Source of the DNA: Bacteroidales bacterium | GTDB taxonomy: Bacteria; Bacteroidota; Bacteroidia; Bacteroidales; Tenuifilaceae | DNA length: 47,927 nucleotides | Assembly: GCA_011045955.1 (NCBI GenBank) | Contig: DSBV01000034.1 | Coordinates: forward strand, 1-47,927 | Direction of reading: 5' to 3' | In this document: piece after piece, positions 19,715 through 29,099 of the stretch | Numbering within the stretch: position 1 is the stretch's first letter | Layout: each line of letters begins with the position of its first letter | Position numbers and translations under genes: made by a program | Notes under the pieces: model-generated | Database searches by the model: none | What the model saw: the letters and a program-made list of their open reading frames with translations, nothing else | What the model was told of the DNA's origin: nothing

Positions 19715-19719
19715 ACTGT

Positions 19720-19751
19720 TTTGGTTAAAGAAAGCCCAATACCTAACTTTG
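19720..19751 (+). promoter_or_regulatory. Candidate promoter of the rfbACD genes
   Basis: TTTG (19720-19723), a 20-base spacer and TAACTTTG (19744-19751) match the Bacteroidota promoter pattern well. It lies about 55 bases before rfbA and just after the decarboxylase gene, so the rfb genes may be transcribed on their own. Confidence 0.65.
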
Positions 19752-19805
19752 TGGGTCATTAAAAGTGAAATGATAATCAACCTGAAATAAACAAAACCAT
19801 AACCA

Positions 19806-20684
19806 ATGAAAGGAATAATCTTAGCAGGGGGAGCAGGAACACGTCTTTACCCCATCACAAAAAGCATTTCAAAGCAAATCATCCCCATTTACGATAAACC
19901 AATGATATACTACCCCCTGTCGGTGCTAATGCTGGCCGGAATTAGGGAAATACTAATAATATCAACCCCAAAAGATATTCACTTATACCAAGACCTTTTT
20001 GGCGATGGCTCACAGTTGGGTTTAAATATTCAGTATGCCATACAGCCATCACCCGATGGTTTAGCTCAAGCTTTTATCATTGGTGAAGATTTTATTGGCA
20101 ACGACAGCGTGTGCCTAATACTTGGCGACAATATCTTTTATGGTGGTAACCTTAGCGAACTGCTAAAGGAAAGCGCAAAACTTAATGATGGAGCTATTGT
20201 TTTCGGATACTACATTAATGACCCCCACCGTTATGGAGTTGCTGAGTTTGATGAAACCGGTAAGGTAATTAGCTTAGAGGAAAAACCTGAGAATCCAAAA
20301 TCAAACTTTGCCGTTACAGGTCTTTACTTTTACAGCAACGACGTGGTTGTAAAGGCAAAATCGCTCAAACCGTCGCCAAGGGGTGAACTTGAAATAACCG
20401 ACCTGAACAGGTTATACCTGAACGAGGGACGGTTAAACCTAAAAATCATGGGGCGAGGCATGGCCTGGCTCGATACCGGAACCCACGAGAGCCTTCTTCA
20501 GGCATCAAATTTTATTCAAACCATTGAGGATAGGCAAGGTTTGAAAATTGCATGCCTTGAAGAAATTGCCTTCCGCAACGGATTTATTTCAAAGGATCAG
20601 CTCCTAAAACTTGCTGAAACCCTTGCAAAAAACCAGTACGGCCAATACCTTTACAGAATTGCTAACGAAAAAGTTTACCTTTAA
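19806..20684 (+). CDS. rfbA: Glucose-1-phosphate thymidylyltransferase
   Basis: A 292-residue enzyme that makes dTDP-glucose from glucose-1-phosphate and dTTP, the first step of dTDP-L-rhamnose synthesis. The nucleotide-binding start [18 protein letters not shown] and the substrate segment [16 protein letters not shown] are classic RmlA features, followed by [17 protein letters not shown] and [10 protein letters not shown]. The length is normal for the family. It is followed by rfbC after 11 bases. Its substrate could be supplied by the phosphohexomutase encoded three genes downstream. Confidence 0.96.
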   Translation: MKGIILAGGAGTRLYPITKSISKQIIPIYDKPMIYYPLSVLMLAGIREILIISTPKDIHLYQDLFGDGSQLGLNIQYAIQPSPDGLAQAFIIGEDFIGNDSVCLILGDNIFYGGNLSELLKESAKLNDGAIVFGYYINDPHRYGVAEFDETGKVISLEEKPENPKSNFAVTGLYFYSNDVVVKAKSLKPSPRGELEITDLNRLYLNEGRLNLKIMGRGMAWLDTGTHESLLQASNFIQTIEDRQGLKIACLEEIAFRNGFISKDQLLKLAETLAKNQYGQYLYRIANEKVYL

Positions 20685-20695
20685 AATAATACCGT

Positions 20696-21262
20696 ATGAC
20701 TATTGAACCATCCCAAATTCCTGAAGTATTAATTATTAAACCTAAGATTTTTACTGACCACAGGGGTTACTTTCTTGAAAGCTATAATGCAGAAACCTTT
20801 AAGAGATTAGGAATAACAATTAATTTTGTTCAGGATAACGAGTCATACTCAAGGAAAGGCGTAATACGTGGGTTGCATTACCAGCTATCGCCATACGCTC
20901 AAACCAAACTGGTAAGGGTGGTAAGCGGTAGAATATTCGATGTGGCCGTTGATATCCGCAAGAATTCGCCCACCTTTGGGCAATGGGTTGGTATTGAACT
21001 ATCCGATGAGAACAAGAATCAACTTTTAATACCAAAGGGGTTTGCACACGGTTTTGCCGTGCTGAGCGATTATGCCATTGTGAATTACAAATGCGATGAA
21101 TACTACAAACCCGAAGCCGACAGGGGAATTCGCTACAGTGACCCCGAAATTGGAGTTGATTGGCATGTTTCGACTGAACAAGCCATTGTATCGGCTAAGG
21201 ATAATGTCCACCCGGCACTAAAAGATGCCGAACTTAACTTTGTTTTTGGTTCAACATACTAA
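20696..21262 (+). CDS. rfbC: dTDP-4-dehydrorhamnose 3,5-epimerase
   Basis: A 188-residue cupin-fold epimerase, third step of dTDP-L-rhamnose synthesis. It shows DHRGYFLESYN, FVQDNESYSRKGVIRGLHYQ (with the catalytic His region), GRIFDVAVDIRKNSPTFG and PKGFAHGFAVLSD, and a Tyr-containing YKCDEYY near 130, all standard RmlC segments. It is 11 bases from rfbA and 6 bases from rfbD, so the three are co-transcribed. Confidence 0.96.
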   Translation: MTIEPSQIPEVLIIKPKIFTDHRGYFLESYNAETFKRLGITINFVQDNESYSRKGVIRGLHYQLSPYAQTKLVRVVSGRIFDVAVDIRKNSPTFGQWVGIELSDENKNQLLIPKGFAHGFAVLSDYAIVNYKCDEYYKPEADRGIRYSDPEIGVDWHVSTEQAIVSAKDNVHPALKDAELNFVFGSTY

Positions 21263-21268
21263 TTAACC

Positions 21269-22126
21269 ATGAGAGTTCTTATTACCGGATCAAACGGTCA
21301 ACTAGGGAGGGCTATTAAAAAGGAATCCCAGAATTTTGAGTCCTTAAAGCTTTACTTCACTGATATTGAGGAAACCGATATCTGCAGTAAAGAATCGGTT
21401 AAAGCAGCCTTTGAAAAGTATACGCCAAATATAGTGGTTAACTGTGCTGCATACACAGCAGTGGATAGTGCTGAAGATGAAAGGGAGAACGCCTATGCGC
21501 TCAATGCCCAAGCGCCTGCCAACCTGGCTGAACAATGTGTAACAAAGAATATCAAGTTAATACACATTTCGACCGATTATGTTTTCGATGGCAAGGGCAA
21601 TACACCTTACTTGGAAACCGATAAGGTAAACCCACTCTCGGTTTACGGCCAAAGTAAGCTTAAAGGCGAGGAACTTGCTATGGCTATTGGTAATACCATG
21701 GTAATCAGAACATCGTGGCTATACTCGGCTTACGGGAACAACTTCATGAAATCCATTCTAAAATACGGACAGGAGCGCCCGGAACTTAGAGTAGTATTTG
21801 ACCAAACTGGAACCCCTACGCTTGCCAACGACCTTGCCATTGCCATTCTTCAAATCGTTCAAAAAACGGATAAGCTGTTTGTTCCTGAAATTTTTCATTT
21901 CTCAAACCAAGGGGTTTGCAGCTGGTTCGATTTTGCATACGAGATCATCAAGCAGGCTGGGTTAAGCACAAAAATTATTCCCATTACAACAAATGAATAC
22001 CCAACCAAGGCTATTCGTCCCCAGTATAGTGTGCTGAATAAGCAAAAAATCAGTAACTTGCTGGAAATGGGAATACCCCACTGGAGACAAAGCTTAGTGA
22101 AATGCTTACAGGAATATTTAAGGTAA
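21269..22126 (+). CDS. rfbD: dTDP-4-dehydrorhamnose reductase
   Basis: A 285-residue NAD(P)H-dependent reductase that yields dTDP-L-rhamnose. The Rossmann motif ITGSNGQLGRAI is at the N-terminus, followed by NCAAYTAVDSAEDE, the STDYVFDG segment and the catalytic YGQSKLKGE (Tyr/Lys near 127-131), then RTSWLYS. The set rfbA-C-D is complete, but rfbB (dTDP-glucose 4,6-dehydratase) is not among these genes and must be encoded elsewhere. Confidence 0.95.
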   Translation: MRVLITGSNGQLGRAIKKESQNFESLKLYFTDIEETDICSKESVKAAFEKYTPNIVVNCAAYTAVDSAEDERENAYALNAQAPANLAEQCVTKNIKLIHISTDYVFDGKGNTPYLETDKVNPLSVYGQSKLKGEELAMAIGNTMVIRTSWLYSAYGNNFMKSILKYGQERPELRVVFDQTGTPTLANDLAIAILQIVQKTDKLFVPEIFHFSNQGVCSWFDFAYEIIKQAGLSTKIIPITTNEYPTKAIRPQYSVLNKQKISNLLEMGIPHWRQSLVKCLQEYLR

Positions 22127-22147
22127 AACACTAAAAAATACTACAAT

Positions 22148-23881
22148 ATGGTTGAAAAGGAAATAATGGAAAAAGCCAAGCAATGGCTTAATCCACCTTT
22201 CGATGAGGAAACCAGAGTAAAAGTAGCTCAGCTGATAGAGCAAGACCCCAAGGAGCTCACCGAATCGTTTTACTGCGATTTGGAGTTTGGTACCGGAGGT
22301 TTGCGCGGCATTATGGGCGTTGGCACAAATAGAATGAATATTTACACAGTTGGCATGGCCACTCAGGGCTTATGTAACTACCTGAAAACGAATTTTAAGC
22401 ATCTGCCTGAAATACGAGCTGCAATTGCACACGACTCACGCAACAATAGCACCCTATTTGCCAATGTGGCAGCACAGGTTCTTAGTGCCAACGGAATAAA
22501 AGTTTACCTGTTCGACGCCCTGAGGCCAACCCCTGAGTTAAGTTTCGCAATTAGAACGTTCAAGTGCCAGTGTGGTGTTGTAGTAACTGCATCGCACAAC
22601 CCCAAAGAATACAACGGATATAAGGTTTACTGGGAGGATGGCGGACAAATTGTTCCACCCCACGACAAGGGAATAATCAATGAAGTTAAGAAGATTTCAA
22701 GCATTGAGCAGGTTAGCTTCAAGGGCAACGACAGCTTGATTGTTAAAATTGGTAAAGAGATTGATGAAATCTACCTGAACACCCTTTCAACACTATCGCT
22801 ATCGCCCGATATTATTGAAAAGTATAGCGATATGCCCATTGTTTACACCCCAATTCACGGAACTGGCGTAAACATAGTACCCATGGCACTCCGGAAGTTC
22901 GGTTTTAAGAACATTATTACAGTTGATGAGCAATGCGTGGTTGATGGTGATTTTCCTACGGTTGAATCGCCTAATCCCGAAGAACGTGCCACTATGCAAA
23001 TGGCAATTGACAAAGCCATTGCAACAAATGCCGAGATAGCTATGGCCACCGACCCCGATGCCGACCGGGTGGGAATAGGTATCCGAAAACCCAATGGCGA
23101 GTTTATCCTGCTCAACGGCAACCAAGCAGCTTCAATTCTTATTTATTACATACTCAAAAAATGGCATGAACATAACCGCATTAACGGCAATGAGTTTGTG
23201 GTTAAAACAATTGTAACTACTGATCTAATTAGTTCTATTGCTCATGGATTTGGGGTTGATTGCTACGAGGTGCTAACCGGATTCAAGTATATTGCCGAGA
23301 AAATTCGTGAATACGAAGGTATTAAAAAATTTATTGCCGGAGGAGAGGAAAGTTACGGTTACCTGTATGGCGATTTTGTACGCGATAAGGATGCGGTAAT
23401 CAGTTGCGCCTTGTTCGCCGAGATTACGGCTTGGGTTAAAAGCCAGAACAAAACCCTATACGATATTTTGAGCGATATTTACAGGGAACATGGCCTGTAC
23501 AAGGAGCATTTGATTTCACTTACCCGTAAGGGAATAGATGGCTTAGCAGAGATTAAAGCGATGATGGAAGCATTTCGCAGTAAACCACCACAAACCATTG
23601 GCGGTTCAAAGGTAACATCCATTATCGACTATCAAAATCAAGTTTTCGTAGATGTTCATACCGGAAAGGAAAAGCCTACCAACCAGCCAAAATCCGATGT
23701 AATGCAGTTCATCACTGCCGATGGCACTAAGATATCGGTTCGTCCTTCAGGTACTGAACCCAAAATCAAGTTCTACCTTAGCGTGAAAGACAATATGGAT
23801 GCCAGCGATAACATTGATACGGCATTGGAGAAACTTGATAAAAGAATTGAAGCCATTGTAGCTGAGCTAAACCTGAAATAG
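22148..23881 (+). CDS. Phosphoglucomutase/phosphomannomutase (alpha-D-phosphohexomutase)
   Basis: A 577-residue phospho-sugar mutase interconverting hexose 1- and 6-phosphates. It has the phosphoserine loop [15 protein letters not shown] (Ser near 148), the metal loop [10 protein letters not shown] (near 303), the sugar-binding [12 protein letters not shown] and the phosphate-binding [14 protein letters not shown]. The length and motifs fit the PgcA/PGM2-like group, so glucose and possibly mannose or ribose phosphates are candidate substrates. It starts 21 bases after rfbD and probably feeds glucose-1-phosphate to RfbA. Confidence 0.93.
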   Translation: MVEKEIMEKAKQWLNPPFDEETRVKVAQLIEQDPKELTESFYCDLEFGTGGLRGIMGVGTNRMNIYTVGMATQGLCNYLKTNFKHLPEIRAAIAHDSRNNSTLFANVAAQVLSANGIKVYLFDALRPTPELSFAIRTFKCQCGVVVTASHNPKEYNGYKVYWEDGGQIVPPHDKGIINEVKKISSIEQVSFKGNDSLIVKIGKEIDEIYLNTLSTLSLSPDIIEKYSDMPIVYTPIHGTGVNIVPMALRKFGFKNIITVDEQCVVDGDFPTVESPNPEERATMQMAIDKAIATNAEIAMATDPDADRVGIGIRKPNGEFILLNGNQAASILIYYILKKWHEHNRINGNEFVVKTIVTTDLISSIAHGFGVDCYEVLTGFKYIAEKIREYEGIKKFIAGGEESYGYLYGDFVRDKDAVISCALFAEITAWVKSQNKTLYDILSDIYREHGLYKEHLISLTRKGIDGLAEIKAMMEAFRSKPPQTIGGSKVTSIIDYQNQVFVDVHTGKEKPTNQPKSDVMQFITADGTKISVRPSGTEPKIKFYLSVKDNMDASDNIDTALEKLDKRIEAIVAELNLK

Positions 23882-23883
23882 CC

Positions 23884-24300
<417 letters not shown>

Positions 24301-24304
24301 TTAA

Positions 24305-24329
24305 AAGGCAGTTAGTAAATGACAGCCTT
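24305..24329. terminator. Weak hairpin between convergent genes
   Basis: An 8-bp stem with one mismatch (AAGGCAGT / ACAGCCTT) and a 9-base loop lies between the end of the YjbQ gene and the end of the aminopeptidase gene. The following tract is only moderately T-rich, so a terminator role is possible but not firm. Confidence 0.35.
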
Positions 24330-24338
24330 CGTTATTTC

Positions 24339-26120
24339 TTATAAGGGTTTGGTGATTTTCTTAAGCCATTTTTCATGCTCTGTTGCCAGGTGTGGCGACA
24401 ACTTTAAGTAAACCAGCTGATGGTAATGATTTAACCATTCTCGCTCCTGAACGGTTAACATATCAAGGTCAATGGCATTGGTATCAATTGGACAGAGGGT
24501 AAGAGTTTCGAAACGCAGAAATGATCCAAAATCGTTGGTTTCATCATCAACACATACGACCAGGTTCTCAATCCTTATACCATAAGCATTGGGCCTGTAA
24601 AGGCCAGGCTCATTGGACATAACCATGCCGGGCTCAATGGGAAGATGATTTTCCGGTCGTATCTGTTGAGGCCCTTCATGAACGTTCAAAAAGTAACCAA
24701 CACCATGGCCTGTTCCATGTCCATAGTTCAAACCTTGGCTCCACAATGCCATACGGGCGAAGGTGTCGAGTTGAGAGCCTCGCGTTCCTTTGGGAAATCG
24801 GGCCATAGAAAGGCGTATCATTCCCAGCAAAACCAAGGTATAATCGCGTTTTTCTTCAGCGGTTGGTTTGCCCAGATGAATGGTACGGGTAATATCAGTA
24901 GTGCCGGTAAGGTACTGCCCACCGGAATCTACTAACAGAAAACCTTCGGGTTTTACAATATAATTAGTTTCGGGGGTTGCGCTGTAATGCACAATAGCTG
25001 CATGATCGGCATATCCTACAATACTTCCAAAACTCTCACTGACAAAATTCTTCCGTTTGCTCCTGAATTCCAATAGCTTTTTGGCAACAATAATCTCTGT
25101 AACTTTACCCGATGTAACATTCTGTTCCAACCAGTACAGGAATTCAACCATGGCAATACCATCCTGCACCATCGCATCGCTAATGCCTTCAACCTCAACA
25201 GGCTGTTTTCTTGCCTTGATCAGGGTTGCCAAACCGGTTGTTTCAATAATTTTAATGTTACTGGGTATTGTAGAGTAAATGGAGTAGTTAACCTTGGCAG
25301 GGTCTAATACCAGTACATCCTTCTTTTTAAGTTTGGCTAACTTGTCGAATATTTTATTGTAAGGCTTCACAGCGACCTGCTCATTGGTAAGGAATTGCAG
25401 AACCTCATCGGTTAGCTTGTTTTCATCAACATATAGCGTTGCTTTATCATCATCAACTAATGCGTATGCAAGGAAAACAGGATTATACAAAATATCGGAT
25501 CCCCTAAGATTAAATGTCCAGCATATCTCATCGAGCGCGCACATCAGGTAAGCTGTAGCGTTTCGAACCATCAACTCCTTCCTTATTCTTCCCAGTTTCT
25601 CCTGTACCGAAACCTTGGCGAACTCAGCGGGATGAATAAAAACCTTTTGCTGTGGTACTGGAGGCCTATCGTCCCATATTTTACAAACTAAATCGATATC
25701 AAACCTAACCTTGAACTTTTTTTCATTTAAGTTTTCGCTAAGGGCTCTTTGGTTTGAAAGGGAGATTAGCAACCCATTGCAAGCAACTGTAGAGTTTTGC
25801 TTGATGTTAAGCGCCAACCACGATTGAATGTCGGGTGTTTCGGGCATGCCAATTTTACACAGTTCGATGCCAGAGTCGCGCAGTTGCATTTCGGCCTGGA
25901 TAAAATACCTTGAGTCAGTCCACAAGGCTGCGTTTTCCTGGGTAACCACTAAGGTGCCAGCAGAACCTGTAAACCCCGACAGCCATTCGCGCTCCTTCCA
26001 GTAGTCGGGAATATACTCACTAAGATGTGGATCGCTATGGTGAACAATGTAGGCATCTACATCAGCCTTTTTCATTTGTTTTCGGAGTAGGCTTAATCTC
26101 TCCTGAGTGGTTAAAGTCAT
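24339..26120 (-). CDS. Xaa-Pro aminopeptidase (M24B family)
   Basis: A 593-residue metallopeptidase that removes N-terminal residues preceding proline. It has the three-domain layout of eukaryote-like aminopeptidase P: two creatinase-N-like domains (HHSDPHLSEYIPDYWKEREW at the start, about residues 1-300) then the pita-bread catalytic domain. Metal ligands are visible in LVDSGGQYLTGTTDITRT (two Asp), GHGTGHGVG (His), NEPGLY (Glu) and YGIRIENL (Glu). There is no signal peptide, so it is cytoplasmic and probably completes peptide breakdown begun by exported peptidases such as the S9 enzyme at 1480. Confidence 0.93.
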   Translation of the reverse strand: MTLTTQERLSLLRKQMKKADVDAYIVHHSDPHLSEYIPDYWKEREWLSGFTGSAGTLVVTQENAALWTDSRYFIQAEMQLRDSGIELCKIGMPETPDIQSWLALNIKQNSTVACNGLLISLSNQRALSENLNEKKFKVRFDIDLVCKIWDDRPPVPQQKVFIHPAEFAKVSVQEKLGRIRKELMVRNATAYLMCALDEICWTFNLRGSDILYNPVFLAYALVDDDKATLYVDENKLTDEVLQFLTNEQVAVKPYNKIFDKLAKLKKKDVLVLDPAKVNYSIYSTIPSNIKIIETTGLATLIKARKQPVEVEGISDAMVQDGIAMVEFLYWLEQNVTSGKVTEIIVAKKLLEFRSKRKNFVSESFGSIVGYADHAAIVHYSATPETNYIVKPEGFLLVDSGGQYLTGTTDITRTIHLGKPTAEEKRDYTLVLLGMIRLSMARFPKGTRGSQLDTFARMALWSQGLNYGHGTGHGVGYFLNVHEGPQQIRPENHLPIEPGMVMSNEPGLYRPNAYGIRIENLVVCVDDETNDFGSFLRFETLTLCPIDTNAIDLDMLTVQEREWLNHYHQLVYLKLSPHLATEHEKWLKKITKPL

Positions 26121-26174
26121 ATCTTTTTTAGATTAAACACGGAATGAGTTACAAAAATAGTATAATGCAATGAT

Positions 26175-28655
26175 TCAGGCTAAATACATTTCGAAAACAT
26201 GATGTAAAATGTTAGGGTCAATAGGTTTTGTGATGTAACCATTACATCCGGCCGCCTGAGCTTTTAGTCGCTCCTGGGGTGCGGAGAAGGCCGTTTGGGC
26301 CACAACAGGAATGGCTGGATTAACTTGTTTTATTTCCATGGTTGCAGCATAACCATCCATTACCGGCATCCGAATATCCATAAGGATAAGGTTAATGCCT
26401 TGGTTAAGCGAGCTTACTAAATCCACAGCTTCTCTACCATTTTTAGCCCAAATGGTTGATATCCCCCATGCCGTTAGAAGTTCGTTTAGGATTAAATAGT
26501 TAACCTCTTCATCTTCAACAATCAAAACTACATTATTCTTAAAATTGGCTTTTTTAATTACTTGCTCATCGCTTAATTCTTCGGCAAATGGTTGTTCATC
26601 GTTAGCTATTAAGCCCAACTTAACCTCAAACTTTAGTTTACCGTCGTTGTAAATTGTTGCCTCACCGCCAAGCAAGGTTAATAGCCTATTTGCTAACAAT
26701 ATGTTGAAATGCGATGAGTGAGTATAGTTGCTGTTTAGCAAGGCATTCAAATCCTCATTTACTAAAGCTCTGATTTTTGAATCGATTGCCGATTCATCTT
26801 CGTAAATAAAAATATGGATGGAATCGTTGTCAATAGTATAGCCTATTGAAATACTGCCAGTTTGAACGAATTTAATGAACTGGTTACAATAAATGGTTAA
26901 AGCTTGCATCAACCTACCCGAATCGGTATAAAATTCTAAAAAGTCGGTATTTACTGGAATAGTAAAGTTAACCTTAAGATTGTAGTACTCCAGTAATCTT
27001 AGCTTAGTGTTAACCGTGGCTTTAAACTCATCGAAAAAGTTGTTAATACTCTGCTTTGCTTTGATAATGGTAAGTGAACCTGTGCTAATTCGTATAAAAT
27101 CCTGGAGCTCATTAGTGAGGTCTAAAAGCCATTTGCTTTGATTCTGAATGACTCTAAGGTATTCGGTTTGCAGCGACTTGTCGAGTTCCGTAAAATCGAG
27201 CATACTGCTAAACCCAATAATTGAGTTTAGTGGTGTTCTTATGCTGTGATTGATATATGAAAGCAGCTCATACTTTTCCGATAACTGTTTTTTGAGTTCA
27301 TCAACCTTTTGGTTCAATGCCTGATTAGTTTTACTGAATTCGATAGCAGTGGCAGCAAATGATGATACTCTAATTAAAAACTTCGAATCAATAGGCTCTG
27401 ACTCATGGGTTTGAACTACAATTATTCCTCCAAAAAGATTATCATCCTTAAAAATTCCAACAAGGTGGCTATTGCCAACCCTAAAAGTCCGTTCAAAAAC
27501 CTTATACGAGGTTGCAGATATTATTCCATCTATTTGTTCGTTCAAGGGCAACTCGGTTTCAATCACCTGAGAGGAAAGCAAGCCTTTTAATTTATCTTTT
27601 TCGATATAAAACCTCCGGCCAACAGGGTTCCAACCCAGCTCATCGATAAAGGTTTCCCAGGTTTTAGATTTTATTCCATGAATTGACTCTAACGTAACAA
27701 AACTATCGTCGGCACTGTAAGAAAAGACAATGGATATTGATTTTGGGAAAGCCTTTTCGAGGGTTTGGCCAAGCAGTAGGAAAACCTCATCAGGTGTTAT
27801 TTGTCCTTTAATCTGAGAAAAGAACACATCTATTACCTCATTCTGAAAATCAAGTCTTTTGATTTGGTTTTGAAACTCAACAAGCTGACTAACATCGCGA
27901 ACTGCGACTATAAATCTTTTTTTATCTTGAGGATCATCAGCTAGTTTTGACCAGTTAAGATATAACTCGTTTCCATTGATATTTTTATATATTGTGGTAA
28001 AAGGCTTACCTGAACCACTCAACAACCATTCCTGAATCTTTTTCCAGGTTTCATCGGCAAAGCCTTCCCTAAGCGATACTGATTGGGTACTTGCTGAATC
28101 GAACTGAAAAAGCTTTACGGAACTTTTATTCCAGTTTAAAATTACTCCATTTGAGTCTATCTCAAGCAAAGCTAGCTGATGCTTATTCAACAACCGGGCA
28201 AAGCGATCAAAGGACAATGCTTCGCCATTAGAATCTGTGGTAATCCTGTTCGGAATAATATTTTTAAACTGTCCAATAATATAGTATTTACTTGCCGATG
28301 GCTCGTGTTTAGCAGCAAAAGCAATGATGTGTTTCCACTGCCACTCATTCTGCACCTTTATTCTGAATTCTACCTCCTGATATAGGGTATTATTCTCACT
28401 TAAACGGAGAAACGACTTCACCAAAACCTTTTTATCATCTTTATGAATTAGATCGAGAAACTCATCAAGCAATATGTCGTCAGTTGAATCCTTAAACCCT
28501 AACTCGGAAATGGTTTTCCTGCCTAAATGGATTTTATTCGACTCAGAATCCCAATACCAAAATCCAGCCTTATAGTATCGGTTTTGGTTCAATAAAAAAT
28601 GCTCAATGTTTAAAGGGTATCCTAAACTATGACTACTTTTATGGTTCTGCGGCAT
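26175..28655 (-). CDS. Hybrid sensor histidine kinase-like protein with degenerate ATPase domain
   Basis: 826 residues from the preferred start at 28655 (MPQNHKSSH). A longer frame to 28721 adds 22 unlikely residues. There are no membrane segments. The order is PAS (about 15-130), PAS (about 150-265), a GAF-like region (about 270-440), a coiled coil, a HisKA dimerisation domain with NHSIRTPLN (His near 470), an HATPase-like region, and a C-terminal receiver. The receiver is intact: VEDEE, phospho-acceptor Asp in LMDIRMPVMDG, AQTAFS and TKPID. In the ATPase-like region the N-box Asn survives (YCNQFIKF), but the G1 box that should read DxGxG is DESAID and the Gly-rich G2 lid is missing. It may not bind ATP and could act as a phosphatase, scaffold or acceptor. 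Confidence 0.85.
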   Translation of the reverse strand: MPQNHKSSHSLGYPLNIEHFLLNQNRYYKAGFWYWDSESNKIHLGRKTISELGFKDSTDDILLDEFLDLIHKDDKKVLVKSFLRLSENNTLYQEVEFRIKVQNEWQWKHIIAFAAKHEPSASKYYIIGQFKNIIPNRITTDSNGEALSFDRFARLLNKHQLALLEIDSNGVILNWNKSSVKLFQFDSASTQSVSLREGFADETWKKIQEWLLSGSGKPFTTIYKNINGNELYLNWSKLADDPQDKKRFIVAVRDVSQLVEFQNQIKRLDFQNEVIDVFFSQIKGQITPDEVFLLLGQTLEKAFPKSISIVFSYSADDSFVTLESIHGIKSKTWETFIDELGWNPVGRRFYIEKDKLKGLLSSQVIETELPLNEQIDGIISATSYKVFERTFRVGNSHLVGIFKDDNLFGGIIVVQTHESEPIDSKFLIRVSSFAATAIEFSKTNQALNQKVDELKKQLSEKYELLSYINHSIRTPLNSIIGFSSMLDFTELDKSLQTEYLRVIQNQSKWLLDLTNELQDFIRISTGSLTIIKAKQSINNFFDEFKATVNTKLRLLEYYNLKVNFTIPVNTDFLEFYTDSGRLMQALTIYCNQFIKFVQTGSISIGYTIDNDSIHIFIYEDESAIDSKIRALVNEDLNALLNSNYTHSSHFNILLANRLLTLLGGEATIYNDGKLKFEVKLGLIANDEQPFAEELSDEQVIKKANFKNNVVLIVEDEEVNYLILNELLTAWGISTIWAKNGREAVDLVSSLNQGINLILMDIRMPVMDGYAATMEIKQVNPAIPVVAQTAFSAPQERLKAQAAGCNGYITKPIDPNILHHVFEMYLA

Positions 28656-28889
28656 AACGTATAAAGTGACTAAGTTTATGTTAATAAATCCTAAATTTAA
28701 AACGTTTTCGGTAATAATCAAAATATATCAGTGTGAGTTACATGACAAAAAGAAACCAATTTACTACAACCTAAAGTATTAAGAAGGTTTACATATAGTA
28801 GTTGTTAAAAACTTTTTGATAACTGTTAGAATCAATAATGAAAACCCAGAAAAAAAGTTGGTTTATTTGCAAAAAAAGTCATTAAGCCG

Positions 28890-29093
28890 ATGAATAGCCG
28901 ACGTAGAGGGTTCAATACCGAAAAGCTAAAACGGGTTCATAGAAAAGAGATACTATTTAACACCAGCGAGTTAGAAGCCATTAACCACTACTGCAAGCGT
29001 TATAAGGTAAGGAACAAGTCCAAATTCTTGCGTGAGGCAATCATCTCAAAAATTCTTAACAAATTCGATCAGGACTACCCCCGCTTATTCTAA
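28890..29093 (+). CDS. Small ribbon-helix-helix-like protein
   Basis: A 67-residue basic protein. The segment FNTSELEAINHYCKRYKVRN-then-SKFLREAI has the beta-helix-helix pattern of Arc/MetJ-type DNA-binding proteins: a short strand, then an amphipathic helix, then a helix opening with Ser-Lys-Phe-Leu. This pattern is seen in antitoxins, mobilisation accessory proteins and small repressors. No toxin or relaxase gene is next to it, and it sits alone between the sensor kinase and a TonB receptor. Calling it a DNA-binding regulator is an inference from the fold pattern only. Confidence 0.6.
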   Translation: MNSRRRGFNTEKLKRVHRKEILFNTSELEAINHYCKRYKVRNKSKFLREAIISKILNKFDQDYPRLF

Positions 29094-29099
29094 TGCAAG

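Noticed and set aside
28890-29093. Type II antitoxin
   Set aside because: The fold pattern fits, but no toxin-sized partner gene lies next to it.
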